Below, piece after piece: positions 42,240 through 51,161 of a stretch of 64,000 nucleotides of DNA. How positions within the stretch are numbered: the stretch's first letter is position 1; the number at the start of each line of letters is the position of its first letter. A program made the translations under genes and the position numbers. Below the pieces are notes generated by a model. That model saw only the letters and a list, made by a program, of their open reading frames with translations, was not told the DNA's origin and made no database searches. Origin of the DNA: CALXSC01 sp964493475 (lineage in GTDB: Bacteria; Pseudomonadota; Alphaproteobacteria; Rickettsiales; UBA1997); contig CAZBNS010000001.1 in assembly GCA_964493475.1 (NCBI GenBank), positions 1 to 64,000 on the forward strand. Direction: 5' to 3'.

Positions 42240-43432
42240 GTGATTAATTCCAATATTTTTTTTGCGCCGTTTGTTGAGGCTTTTTCATTGCCGTTGTATC
42301 CAAGTTTTTTGATGACCTCTATTGTATCTTGGATTTGTTGTCTGGATATTTGCTTATTGTTTAATATTTTGTTTATTTCGTTGGCAATTAATGATGGTTC
42401 TGCGTTGTCAAGGACAAATTCTGGAATAATCTCTTTGTTGGCTATTATATTTACGATATTTGCGTATTTAACTTTTAATATTCTTTTAACTATTTTGTTT
42501 GTAAGCCAATTGAATGTGTATGTTATAACTAATGGAATATTGAATATGTTAAATTCGAATGTATTGGTTCCGGATTTTGCTAAAGCTATATTGGCTGAAG
42601 ATGATATTTTTTGTTTTTCAATTTCGTCAATTATGATTTTGTTTTTAAACTCGTGCTCATGGCTGATGAATTCAACTAGGTCTTTTGTGTTGTTGTTTGC
42701 GAATGTGAAAATCTGGGAGTCTTTATATTTATAATCATAATCTTCTTTAAGGATTTCTATGGATTTTATCATTATTGGAAAAATTCTTTCAACTTCGCCT
42801 TCTCTGCTACCGGGCGTTAATACTATTATTATATCTTCAGGGGAAATATTGTAGTTTTTTATTAAATCGTTTTTATTATATTTGAATTTATATTTTTCGG
42901 TATTATCAAAAATTGGATGTCCGATAAATTCCGTTCTTAAACCATACTTTTCAAAATATGGCGGCTCAAATGGCAAGATACACAGTAATAAATTATAAAG
43001 TTTAGCCATTTTTTTGGCTCTTTTTTCTTTGTAAGCCCAAATACTTGGAGCTATTAAATGAACTTTTTTTACGCTCTCAAAGAATTTTTTGTTTTTTGAT
43101 TTTAATTTTTCCATAATTCTAAATGAAAAGCCTGGAGAGTCAATTGTTAAAATAAGGTCTGGTTTTTGTGTTAGTATTTCGTTGACTGTTTGATTTATTC
43201 TTTTTGAAAGTTTAAAAATTTTTGGTAAGATTTCAAAGAATCCCATAACTGATAATTCTTTCATTGGGAAAATGGATTGTAGGCCTTCATTTTTCATTTT
43301 TTCGCCGCCAACTCCAATGAATTTAATATTTATATTCTCTGCATTGTTTTTTATGGCATTCATTATTTTTTCTCCTAACAAATCGCCTGAGGCTTCGCCA
43401 GCTGTTATAAATATTTTTTTTGTGTTTTCCAT
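42236..43432 (-). CDS. lpxB: Lipid-A-disaccharide synthase
   Basis: A 398-aa peripheral membrane glycosyltransferase that joins lipid X to UDP-diacylglucosamine to form the lipid A disaccharide. The N-terminal signature IFITAGEASGDLLG, then VGGEKMKNEGLQSIFP, MGFFEILP, ILTIDSPGFSFRI ('~DaPdFn~~l') and APSIWAYKEKRAKKM ('sPqvWAW~~~R'), followed by GHPIFD, LTPGSREGEV ('LLPGSR~~Ei') and SGTNTFE ('SGTatLE'). All LpxB motifs are present, so it should be active. It is slightly longer than E. coli LpxB. The gene is followed by lptA with a 4-bp overlap. Confidence 0.97.
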   Translation of the reverse strand: MENTKKIFITAGEASGDLLGEKIMNAIKNNAENINIKFIGVGGEKMKNEGLQSIFPMKELSVMGFFEILPKIFKLSKRINQTVNEILTQKPDLILTIDSPGFSFRIMEKLKSKNKKFFESVKKVHLIAPSIWAYKEKRAKKMAKLYNLLLCILPFEPPYFEKYGLRTEFIGHPIFDNTEKYKFKYNKNDLIKNYNISPEDIIIVLTPGSREGEVERIFPIMIKSIEILKEDYDYKYKDSQIFTFANNNTKDLVEFISHEHEFKNKIIIDEIEKQKISSSANIALAKSGTNTFEFNIFNIPLVITYTFNWLTNKIVKRILKVKYANIVNIIANKEIIPEFVLDNAEPSLIANEINKILNNKQISRQQIQDTIEVIKKLGYNGNEKASTNGAKKILELIT

Positions 43433-43521
43433 TAATAACTCCCAACTGCTAATAATAATAGACTGTATAATATAATATTATAAGGCTTTTTTAAATAAAC
43501 AATTATTTTTAATAAAATATA

Positions 43522-43549
43522 TTGACAAAATAAAAGTTGATTTTAAAGT
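43522..43549 (+). promoter_or_regulatory. Possible promoter of the DUF378 gene
   Basis: TTGACA (43522-43527), a 16-bp spacer and TAAAGT (43544-43549) lie 45 bp before the start codon. The -10 box is weak. Confidence 0.35.
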
Positions 43550-43593
43550 AAAATTACTACTTATAGTAGTTATTATTAATAATTATTTTTCGT

Positions 43594-43800
43594 ATGAGTA
43601 CTTCAAAAGCATTTATTTCCTCTTTGATTTTGCTAATTATTGGCGGTCTTAATTGGGGGTTGATTGGGTTTTTTAATTTTGATTTAGTTGCTTCATTGTT
43701 TGGAACAATGACGATTCTATCAAGAATGGTGTATGCTATAGTTGGAATTGCTGCTGTTATTGCTGCTATTACAATACCTATTAAAAAAAGTAATCAATAG
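43594..43800 (+). CDS. DUF378 small membrane protein
   Basis: A 68-aa inner-membrane protein with two helices. The signature LLIIGGLNWGLIGFFNFDLVA ('l~iiGalNWGLvGlf~~dlV~~l'; the middle IIGGLNWGLIGFF is diagnostic) and LSRMVYAIVGIAAV ('sri~Y~lVGlaal') identify DUF378 (YuzA-like). The function is unknown. It is a stand-alone gene with its own probable promoter. Confidence 0.92.
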   Translation: MSTSKAFISSLILLIIGGLNWGLIGFFNFDLVASLFGTMTILSRMVYAIVGIAAVIAAITIPIKKSNQ

Positions 43801-43989
43801 TTTTTAATAGACTTTTGCAAATAAGGTTAATTGATTTTGTTTGTGAAATTTATTATTTTTCTTATTTAATTTGATACTCATTTAGCTGTTAGTTGAATGA
43901 GTATAAATTATGTGATAGGTCTAATATTTAAGATTGCTAAATACAAAATATTTTTTAGATTATAATTAATAGCATTGGATTTATTTATT

Positions 43990-45048
43990 ATGAAAAGCTT
44001 AATTGGACTTACAAAAGAAGAAATTATTATTGAATTAAAAAAGTTTGGCGTAGAGGGATATAGAGCTAAGCAAATATGGACTTGGATTTATGTGCATGGA
44101 AAAAGGGATTTCAACGAAATGAATAATATTTCAAAGGAATTAAGACAAAAATTGGCCGAAAATTATACTATCGCAAGGCCTAAAATCAATACTCTTTTAA
44201 TTTCTAAGGACGGAACAAAAAAATGGTTGGTTGAGTTTACTGATGGTGAAAAAGTTGAAATGGTTTACATACCAGAAGAAGACAGAGGAACATTATGCAT
44301 TTCATCTCAAGTTGGCTGCGCAATGAATTGTAAGTTTTGCAATACTGGATTTTATGGATTAAAAAGAAATATGACTGCCGAGGAAATTGTAGGCGAAGTC
44401 CTAATCGCAAGAGATGAATTAAATGAGTGGGAAAATTTAGACAAGGGAATTGGCGAAGGCAGAACCATATCAAATATTGTTGTTATGGGAATGGGAGAGC
44501 CACTGGCAAATTACGATAATGCAGTTAAAGCATTAAAAATTATTAACGATCCAGATGGCATAGCTTTTTCAAACAGGCGAATTACATTATCAACTTGCGG
44601 GCTTGTTCCACAAATAAAAAAACTTGGTGATAACTTAAAAGTAAATTTAGCAATTTCATTGCATGCTTCTACAGACGATATTAGAAAAAAAATAATGCCG
44701 ATTGCTGAAAAGTATACTATAAAAGAAATATTTGACGCTTGTTGCGAATACGCAAAAAAGACAAATGGAAGACGAATCACTTTTGAATATATAATGATAA
44801 AAGATTTAAACGACAGCGACGCAGACGCTTTAAGATTAGTCTCATTAGTTAAAAAACACCATGTTCCAGCGAAATTTAATTTAATTCCATTTAATCCATG
44901 GAAAGACTGCAATTTTGAACCAAGCTTAATGAATAGAATAAATAAGTTTGCTGAAATTATAACAAATGCCAAACTGCCCTGCCCTATAAGAAAAGCCAGG
45001 GGACAAGATATTATGGCTGCATGTGGACAGTTGAAAAACGAAGAGTAA
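43990..45048 (+). CDS. rlmN: 23S rRNA (adenine-C2)-methyltransferase RlmN
   Basis: A 352-aa radical-SAM enzyme that methylates A2503 of 23S rRNA and A37 of some tRNAs. The iron-sulfur cluster motif is C110-x3-C114-x2-C117 (GCAMNCKFCNTG), preceded by TLCISSQVG. NIVVMGMGEPLANYDN is the SAM-binding GEP motif, ISLHAS follows, and the C-terminal ARGQDIMAACGQL holds the second catalytic Cys. I take the ATG at 43990; a TTG five codons upstream adds only MDLFI. The motifs are complete. It is a single gene, followed by a 370-bp spacer with a repeat element. Confidence 0.96.
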   Translation: MKSLIGLTKEEIIIELKKFGVEGYRAKQIWTWIYVHGKRDFNEMNNISKELRQKLAENYTIARPKINTLLISKDGTKKWLVEFTDGEKVEMVYIPEEDRGTLCISSQVGCAMNCKFCNTGFYGLKRNMTAEEIVGEVLIARDELNEWENLDKGIGEGRTISNIVVMGMGEPLANYDNAVKALKIINDPDGIAFSNRRITLSTCGLVPQIKKLGDNLKVNLAISLHASTDDIRKKIMPIAEKYTIKEIFDACCEYAKKTNGRRITFEYIMIKDLNDSDADALRLVSLVKKHHVPAKFNLIPFNPWKDCNFEPSLMNRINKFAEIITNAKLPCPIRKARGQDIMAACGQLKNEE

Positions 45049-45120
45049 TAAACATTAATAAATTTTTAGATAGTTAAAAATATAGAATGTGTTTTTAAAA
45101 GTTCGTCTTCGTCAGTTGTT

Positions 45121-45338
45121 CTGTAGCTCCCCTTTGTCGCATTGCGACATTTCCCCTCAAGGAGGGGAAAGATTGTCCTTGCTTGTTAAACTATTTTTTC
45201 TTCACCACTATTCATAATCTTTCCCATCCTTGAGGGCGAAGTGCGAAGCCGAGCCAATGACTGCTTGCAGGCAATCGGCAGCCTGTCGTTCGGGAAGCTC
45301 TGATGAAGTCAAATGTCCGAAGGACAAAGGGGAGCTGC
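45121..45338. repeat. Dispersed palindromic repeat, full-length copy
   Basis: An element of about 218 bp with inverted ends (TAGCTCCCCTTTGTC and GACAAAGGGGAGCT). Next to the left end are TTGTCGCATTGCGACA and a CCCCTCAAGGAGGGG palindrome. The inner part includes GCCGAGCCAATGACTGC and AGGCAATCGGCAG. It has no gene. Related copies, mostly truncated, occur at 7342, 46861, 50183, 56721, 58351 and 63428. It looks like a non-autonomous mobile element. Confidence 0.82.
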
Positions 45339-45422
45339 TTTATAATAAATATTATTTTCTCAATGATTTGACAAATGTCTTAAAAGCTAATATAATATAC
45401 TTCATATAAAGAATATAAAGAT

Positions 45423-46094
45423 ATGAATTTTCTATTTGACTTTGATTCTACGTTAGTGAAATGCGAATCCTTAAATGATATTTTAAATTTAGCACTTGGA
45501 GATAATTCTGAGAAAATTGCAGAAGTTGACAGAATAACAAAAATGGCAATGAATGGTCTGATAACACCACAAAATTCAATAATACAAAGGTTAAGACTAG
45601 CCACGATAAACAAAGAATTAGTGAATAAAATAACTCTTAAAACAAAAAGTGAAATAACGGAAGGAATGGTGAAATTAATTGCGGAGTTAAAAAAACAAAA
45701 AGATGCAAATATTTTTGTAATAAGCGGTGGATTTAAAGAAATAATAGTCCCAACGGCTAAAATTCTTGGAATAGACGAGAAAAATGTGTTTGCTAATGAG
45801 TTTGTTTATAATGAAAATGGAGTTGTTGAGTATGTAAAACAAAATATTCTCATGGAAGAGCAAGGAAAAGTTAAATTAATAAATAAACTAAAAGAAGATG
45901 GAGTTCTGGTCGGCAAAAATATAATGATTGGAGATGGTTTTACGGATTTGGAAACGTTTTTATATAACGCTGTTGACAATTACATATGTTTTTGCGGAGT
46001 TATTGCTAGAGAAAATGTTAAAAAGAAATCACTGCATATTGCGACAGATACTAAAGAATTATTAAATCTTTTACAAACTAATACATTTAGATAA
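45423..46094 (+). CDS. HAD-family phosphatase, SerB-like
   Basis: A 223-aa haloacid-dehalogenase phosphatase. Motif I is D6-F-D8-S-T (FLFDFDSTLV), motif II VISGGF, the Lys of motif III lies near GKVKLINKL, and motif IV is IGDGFTDLE. The cap region after motif I (ESLNDIL ... RITKMAMNGLITPQNSIIQRL in short pieces) matches phosphoserine phosphatase SerB ('E~~~eia~~ag~~~~v~~iT~~aM~G~i~f~~sl~~R~~~L'). It therefore probably releases serine from phosphoserine, but related enzymes act on other small phosphates. It is convergent with the peroxiredoxin gene, with a terminator between them. Confidence 0.88.
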   Translation: MNFLFDFDSTLVKCESLNDILNLALGDNSEKIAEVDRITKMAMNGLITPQNSIIQRLRLATINKELVNKITLKTKSEITEGMVKLIAELKKQKDANIFVISGGFKEIIVPTAKILGIDEKNVFANEFVYNENGVVEYVKQNILMEEQGKVKLINKLKEDGVLVGKNIMIGDGFTDLETFLYNAVDNYICFCGVIARENVKKKSLHIATDTKELLNLLQTNTFR

Positions 46095-46132
46095 TTCTAA
46101 GCATAATATAAGATTGAACCAAAAAATAGAAA

Positions 46133-46155
46133 AACCCTATATTTTATATAGGGTT
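46133..46155 (-). terminator. Terminator between HAD phosphatase and peroxiredoxin
   Basis: A 10-bp perfect stem AACCCTATAT/ATATAGGGTT with a 3-nt loop. On the minus strand it is followed by TTTCTATTTTTT, so it ends the peroxiredoxin transcript; the plus side has GTTTTAAT and may act weakly in the other direction. Confidence 0.85.
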
Positions 46156-46164
46156 GTTTTAATT

Positions 46165-46767
46165 CTATAAATCAGCTGCATGCTTTGATAAATATTCCGA
46201 AATTCCCTCTACTGTAGGTTTTATTCCTTCCTCGCCTTTTTTCCAGTTTGCTGGACAAACTTCACCATACTCCTGAGTAAATAATAATGCATCAACCATT
46301 CTTATGATTTCGTCTATATTTCTACCAAGTGGTAAATCATTAACTACTTGGTGAACAACTTTTCCAGTTTGATCCATCAAAAACGTAGCCCTGTATGCTA
46401 ATTTGGCGTCAGAAAGAACATCGTATTGTTTTGCAATTTCTCCATTAGTATCCGCAACCATAGGAAATCTAATACTTCCAATGCCGCCTCTATCAACTGG
46501 AGTGCCTTTCCAAGCATAGTGAACAAACTGGCTATCTATGGAACAGCCAACTAAAGCAACTTTTTTACTTTCAAAAACTGACATTTTATTATTAAAAGCT
46601 ATAATTTCGGAAGGACATACAAAAGAAAAATCTGCAGGCCAAAAGAATAAAATAGCTATTTTTTTATTAATGTAATTTTTAAGGTTGAATTTATCATCTA
46701 TTGAATTATCAGGCATTACTGCTGATGATATAAAATCTGGAGCTTGTTTTCCAACTAAAACTGACAT
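46165..46767 (-). CDS. 2-Cys peroxiredoxin (AhpC/TSA type)
   Basis: A 200-aa thiol peroxidase that reduces hydrogen and organic peroxides. The peroxidatic cysteine C51 is in FSFVCPSEI, the partner RATFLMDQTGKV segment follows ('yRg~FiID~~G~i'), and the resolving cysteine C171 is in EVCPANWKKG. The C-terminal YLSK motif of typical 2-Cys enzymes is also present. Electrons likely come from thioredoxin, which would link it to trxB at 4248. Length and motifs are normal. It is monocistronic, ended by the 46133 hairpin. Confidence 0.96.
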   Translation of the reverse strand: MSVLVGKQAPDFISSAVMPDNSIDDKFNLKNYINKKIAILFFWPADFSFVCPSEIIAFNNKMSVFESKKVALVGCSIDSQFVHYAWKGTPVDRGGIGSIRFPMVADTNGEIAKQYDVLSDAKLAYRATFLMDQTGKVVHQVVNDLPLGRNIDEIIRMVDALLFTQEYGEVCPANWKKGEEGIKPTVEGISEYLSKHAADL

Positions 46768-46860
46768 ATTTAATATATTTTATTAACACAATTTTAAGTG
46801 TATTTCTGATAATTAAATAAGCAAGTTTTTATTAAGAAAATTTATGGAGTTGCAAGGATT

Positions 46861-46980
46861 AAGCAGCTTCCCTTTGTCAACTACGTTGACATTTCCCCTC
46901 AAGGATGGGAAAGATTGTCCTTGGTTGCTGCACTAACTATCTTCACTGCTGCTGAAGGAGAAAGAGGAGCTACAGAATAG
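46861..46980. repeat. Dispersed palindromic repeat, shortened copy
   Basis: CAGCTTCCCTTTGTC, TTTCCCCTCAAGGATGGGAAAGATTG, TCCTTGGTTG and a degraded right end (AGAGGAGCTAC). It matches the outer parts of the 45121 element and lacks its centre. Confidence 0.7.
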
Positions 46981-47027
46981 AACAAAAAGTTGCCTACAAT
47001 ATGTTAAACATTTCTGCGAATTTGTAA

Positions 47028-48002
47028 GTGAGTGTAAAAAACAAGTCAAAACTTGAAATCTTAAAATATGTCTCTAAGATAATAAGTGAAATAATTTTAA
47101 TGGCTTTAATGATTTCAAAAAATCTCAATAGTTTTCAAAATCTTTTTATAAAGTTGTGTAGTTTTTGGAATGATTTTGGTTGTGTTTTAATACCGCCTGC
47201 TCAAGTGGAAATATCGTCGCCATTGTTTCATCCAAATACGTTTTTTGGAATGATTAGTGATAGTAGTGTTGATACAATGTATCTTCAACCTCATGTTGCC
47301 TCAAGAGAAGCCGATAATATAAAATTTGGTATTCAGAATTATACTTTTTTAAAGTTTCAAATAGTTATGAAATCAAAAATCTTAGAACCACAAAAGGTGT
47401 TTTTAAATAGTTTGGAACATATTGGATTGGATTTGAAAAGTAATGATATAAAATTTAATAATGAGGATTATGAAAATTTTATTTTTAGAATAAATACTTT
47501 TGGTTATAAAGTTTTATTCAATAGCGTTCCCATTGCAAAATTATACTATGTTCAAAATATAGGTTGTCATGATTTTATTTTACCTCCGTTGGTTATACTT
47601 TATGATCTAGATAAGATATTGACAATTTTACAAGATAAAAGCGGAGTTTACGATGTGTCTTGGAATGGTGTTGAAGGTAAAGAAGGAGTTTTGTATTCAG
47701 AATTAATGTTGAAATCAGAAAATGAAAATTATGAATTTGTAAAAGATACGGCAACAAATGAAGTAATTTTACGGCAGTTAAATGATTTTAAGACTATGGT
47801 GGATATATTGTTGAAGGAAAAGATTATAGTTCCGGCTTATAACGGCATTTTAAAGGCAAAATACTGTTTGGATGTTTTGTGTTTGAGAAATTATATTATG
47901 TATAATGATAAGTTGGAACATAGTAGAGATTTGAGAAATTTAGTAGATTTGTGTTGTGAGGAATATTTGCAAAAAATAAAACAGGATAAAGTAAATGAGT
48001 AG
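47028..48002 (+). CDS. glyQ: Glycyl-tRNA synthetase alpha chain, strongly diverged
   Basis: The catalytic chain of the alpha2beta2 glycyl-tRNA synthetase, recognised by order of motifs and by the beta-chain gene that overlaps it by 8 bp. FWNDFGCVLIPPAQVEISSP... corresponds to 'yWa~qGCvilqpyd~evGAGTfhPaTfL' (FHPNTF is kept), MYLQPHVASREADN to 'aYVqPSRRPtDGRYGeNPNR', and YYVQNIGC to 'TYFQQvGG'. Many catalytic-site residues normally invariant are replaced. The frame opens at a GTG at 47028, but internal ATGs at 47100 and 47109 match the usual family start better. It may be fast-evolving or have a changed role. Confidence 0.8.
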   Translation: MSVKNKSKLEILKYVSKIISEIILMALMISKNLNSFQNLFIKLCSFWNDFGCVLIPPAQVEISSPLFHPNTFFGMISDSSVDTMYLQPHVASREADNIKFGIQNYTFLKFQIVMKSKILEPQKVFLNSLEHIGLDLKSNDIKFNNEDYENFIFRINTFGYKVLFNSVPIAKLYYVQNIGCHDFILPPLVILYDLDKILTILQDKSGVYDVSWNGVEGKEGVLYSELMLKSENENYEFVKDTATNEVILRQLNDFKTMVDILLKEKIIVPAYNGILKAKYCLDVLCLRNYIMYNDKLEHSRDLRNLVDLCCEEYLQKIKQDKVNE

Positions 48003-50148
48003 TTTATTAATGGAATTATATTCGGAAGAAATACCGTATTACTTTTTTGATAAAATAAAATCAGAAGTGAAAAAGATTTTTACGGAATGTTTTTTAAATC
48101 TTGGTCTGATAGAGAGAAATGATATTAGTTCAATAGTAGTGTATACAACGCCTTGTAGGATTATTATTTACTGTGATAAAATTACTGCAAATGTTAATAT
48201 AAACTATAGGGAAATTTGCGGGCCAAAAGTTGATGCAACTAAAGAAGAAAAAGCAGGTTTTTTATCTGCTTATAATATAAAATCAGCTAGTGAATTGGTT
48301 GAAAAAGATGGAAATTTGGTATTAGTTCAAGAAAATTTAAAAATAAAATCTAAAGATATTCTGGAAGATAATATAGAAAATATATTGCTTTCACTTGTTA
48401 ACTCTTTTCCAAAAAATGTTAATTGGACAAATTCGAAAGATATAAAATGGATTAGTCCGTTAAGAAATATTTTATGTTTAGTTGACGACAATATTTTGCA
48501 ATTTAATTTTTGTGGTTTGAGCAGTAATAATTTTACTTACGGACATAAAATATTAACTGGATTAGATAAAAAAATTAAGGTAAATAATTTTGATGATTAT
48601 AAATCAAAAATGAAGGAAAATTTTGTAATTTTTGATCAAAATGAAAGAGAGCGTATTATTATAAGTAAAATGCTGGAAATAGAAAACGAGTTGAATTTAT
48701 CAACTTATGGAATTAACAAAGCTGATTTTAAACAAAATTTGATAAAAAAAATAGTAAATACTACTGAGTATCCTGATGTATTCTGCGTGGAATTTAATAA
48801 AGAGTTTTTAAAATTGCCTACAGTAGTAATTACTACTGTTATTTGCAGTGATTATAATTGTTTGTGTTTAAAGTGCGAATCTCAAAATACTCTTTCTAAT
48901 AAAGTTATATCGTTTACAAATACAAAAGTTAATAACAAGAAAGGTTGCGCCATATTCAATGGTTTAGAAAATGTTATTAATAATAAATTATCATTTGCAA
49001 ATTTTAAATTAACGGAGTTTCTATCAGAAAGTCTTGACGTAAAAATAAGAAAACTAAAACAGTTAAAATATCATAAGGGTTTTGGCTCTGTATTTAACAA
49101 AGTAGAAAGAATAACGGAATTATCAAAGTTTATATGTTTATGGATTCCACATTGTGATTTGTTAGCTACTGAAGCGGCGGCTAAATTATGCAAAATAGAT
49201 TCAACAACCACACTCACAAAAGATAACCCAATATTAAAAGGTTATTTATCAGCATATTATGCAGAAATAAATTCTTATTCAAAAGAAGTTTGCGATGGTA
49301 TTAGCGAATATTATGAACCAAGGAATGTAAAGGATCCAATTCCTACTACAAATGTAGGAAGAATAATATCCTTAGCCGGAAGAGTAGAAAATATTACAAC
49401 ATTATTTATTATGAATGAGCAATCTAACAGTTCTGAAGATCCATTTGGAATAAGAAAAAATATGACAACTATTATAAAAATACTAGCCGAAGGTGAAATA
49501 TCTATACCGTTTCAAGTTTTAATTCTTAAATCAATAAGCTTATTTAGAACTGGTATTTATAAAAATAATAATGAGATAAAAATAAGTGTAAAACAAAAGA
49601 TAAATAAAATCAAAGAAGATATTACCAATCTTTGCAGGGATAAATTCTTTAGTTTTTTAAAGGATTGCGGATATAGGGAAAACATTATTTCTTTAGTATT
49701 TAGCAAAGAAAACAAACAAAAAAAGCCCGCATTAAATATATATTATTTATACAAGAAAGCGGTTATTGTTAATGAGTATGCGGAAAAAAATGCAGAAAAG
49801 ATTTTGACTATAAAAAATACGTATAAAAGAGTTAAAAAAATATTGCTCACTTCAAAAATTGAGAAAAATATACCATTATTCGCTAAATTAATAAGAAAAT
49901 TACACAAAAAAACAAAAAATGAAAATTTATTAGCTACGGCTATAAAAGATCTTAAAATTGATATAAAAAGAGAAAACAAATTGCAAAATTACAATTTATG
50001 TTTGGATTTGCTGTATGACTTTTCAGTTTTGTTGAATAAATATCTTGAAATGAATGTGATTATAACGAAAAATAAAGGTGAAACAAATACGAAATTATAT
50101 TTGATGTATAAAATAAAAAATATATTTGATGGTTTTTTATATTTTTAG
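47995..50148 (+). CDS. glyS: Glycyl-tRNA synthetase beta chain, diverged
   Basis: A 717-aa tRNA-binding chain of glycyl-tRNA synthetase. It starts SSLLMELYSEEIPYYFFDKI ('~ll~EigtEElPa~~~~~a'), then YTTPCRIIIYC ('~aTPRRLa~~v'), KYHKGFGSVFNKVERI ('vf~~~LGt~~dK~~Ri'), and the HD-like segment LKGYLSAYYAEINSYSKEV followed by DPFGIRKNMTTII ('DPfaLRRaa~gi~ri'). The frame is uninterrupted and of near-normal length, but motifs are worn, as in glyQ. The C-terminal DALR-like region is present. The start overlaps glyQ by 8 bp. Confidence 0.9.
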   Translation: MSSLLMELYSEEIPYYFFDKIKSEVKKIFTECFLNLGLIERNDISSIVVYTTPCRIIIYCDKITANVNINYREICGPKVDATKEEKAGFLSAYNIKSASELVEKDGNLVLVQENLKIKSKDILEDNIENILLSLVNSFPKNVNWTNSKDIKWISPLRNILCLVDDNILQFNFCGLSSNNFTYGHKILTGLDKKIKVNNFDDYKSKMKENFVIFDQNERERIIISKMLEIENELNLSTYGINKADFKQNLIKKIVNTTEYPDVFCVEFNKEFLKLPTVVITTVICSDYNCLCLKCESQNTLSNKVISFTNTKVNNKKGCAIFNGLENVINNKLSFANFKLTEFLSESLDVKIRKLKQLKYHKGFGSVFNKVERITELSKFICLWIPHCDLLATEAAAKLCKIDSTTTLTKDNPILKGYLSAYYAEINSYSKEVCDGISEYYEPRNVKDPIPTTNVGRIISLAGRVENITTLFIMNEQSNSSEDPFGIRKNMTTIIKILAEGEISIPFQVLILKSISLFRTGIYKNNNEIKISVKQKINKIKEDITNLCRDKFFSFLKDCGYRENIISLVFSKENKQKKPALNIYYLYKKAVIVNEYAEKNAEKILTIKNTYKRVKKILLTSKIEKNIPLFAKLIRKLHKKTKNENLLATAIKDLKIDIKRENKLQNYNLCLDLLYDFSVLLNKYLEMNVIITKNKGETNTKLYLMYKIKNIFDGFLYF

Positions 50149-50182
50149 ACTAAATATTCTTAAACTTTTTTGATGTAAGCAA

Positions 50183-50222
50183 AGCAGCTCCCCTTATAAA
50201 CGCAGTTGACAAAGGCCTACAG
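50183..50222. repeat. Dispersed palindromic repeat, short remnant
   Basis: GCAGCTCCCCTT, then CGCAGTTGACAAAGGCCTAC, the two ends of the repeat joined with the centre deleted. Confidence 0.55.
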
Positions 50223-50324
50223 AACAACTCACAACAAATAAATTACCAATGTGAATTTTAAATAAAACTTGACCTTAAAATTTTATTTATTATTTCATTA
50301 TAAGCGAAAACAAAATATAATATC

Positions 50325-51095
50325 ATGAAAAATACAAACATTATTACGGCCTATATTCATAGACATGGAAGATCTATTTTTAATAATGACTACGATAAGG
50401 ATGGCGAAATTGTAATAGGTAATTATGAATCGCCATTAACAGAATATGGGCAAGCACAGGCCAAATTACTTGGTTTGCAATTCAAGGAAAGGGGAATAGA
50501 ATTTGATTATTTGGTAAGCAGCAATTTAAGTCGTGCACTTGATACGGCAAAACTTGCTCGAAGTTCCATGAATTCTAACTTGGAAGTTAGTATAAATAAA
50601 GAGTTCCATGAGATTGATATTGGTGATTTTACCTTAAAATCATTAAAACAGGTTAAAAGAGAATTGGGTAATGAAAACTTTTCAAAATTCTTGTTTGAAG
50701 AAAGTGATTATAAATTTAAAGGAGCTATTGAAAGTAATAAGGAAGCGGGGCGGAGATTTCTAAATGCTCTCAAGGGGGAACTTAAAAGCGGTGCAAAAAA
50801 TGGTGCAAAAAATGTTTTAATTGCATCTCATAGCGCTGTTATTAAGCTTTTTATGAGAGAAATAGGATATTGCAGTGAAGAATCATTGTCAAATGTTGAG
50901 GGATTTAAGATTGAATATGATTCTGGAGCTGACAAAATAATATCTTATAATAGGATAAAAGTTGATCAATCTGCCATAGCAAATAAAGAAAAAATTACAT
51001 CTGAGGAAAGACATATTTTATTTCCAAAATTATTAAGAGAAATGAGGCAGCAGCTAACAAAAGAAAGAGGTATAGAATATCGGGACGATGAATAA
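50325..51095 (+). CDS. Histidine phosphatase superfamily protein
   Basis: A 256-aa protein of the phosphoglycerate-mutase-like superfamily. The catalytic H-R-H-G is at residues 12-15 (AYIHRHGRS), followed by ESPLTEYGQAQAKLLGLQF ('~~~LTe~G~~QA~~lg~~l'), SSNLSRALDTAKLA ('sSpl~Ra~qTA'), HEIDIGDF ('~E~~~G~w') and IASHSAVIKLF, carrying the second catalytic His. The substrate cannot be predicted. The last 60 residues are charged and unlike standard family members. Single gene. Confidence 0.92.
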   Translation: MKNTNIITAYIHRHGRSIFNNDYDKDGEIVIGNYESPLTEYGQAQAKLLGLQFKERGIEFDYLVSSNLSRALDTAKLARSSMNSNLEVSINKEFHEIDIGDFTLKSLKQVKRELGNENFSKFLFEESDYKFKGAIESNKEAGRRFLNALKGELKSGAKNGAKNVLIASHSAVIKLFMREIGYCSEESLSNVEGFKIEYDSGADKIISYNRIKVDQSAIANKEKITSEERHILFPKLLREMRQQLTKERGIEYRDDE

Positions 51096-51161
51096 ATAAG
51101 CATCCTGCAAATATATACGGACTTCCTGCGCAAATGATTTATAATTTGTCAATAAATAAAT

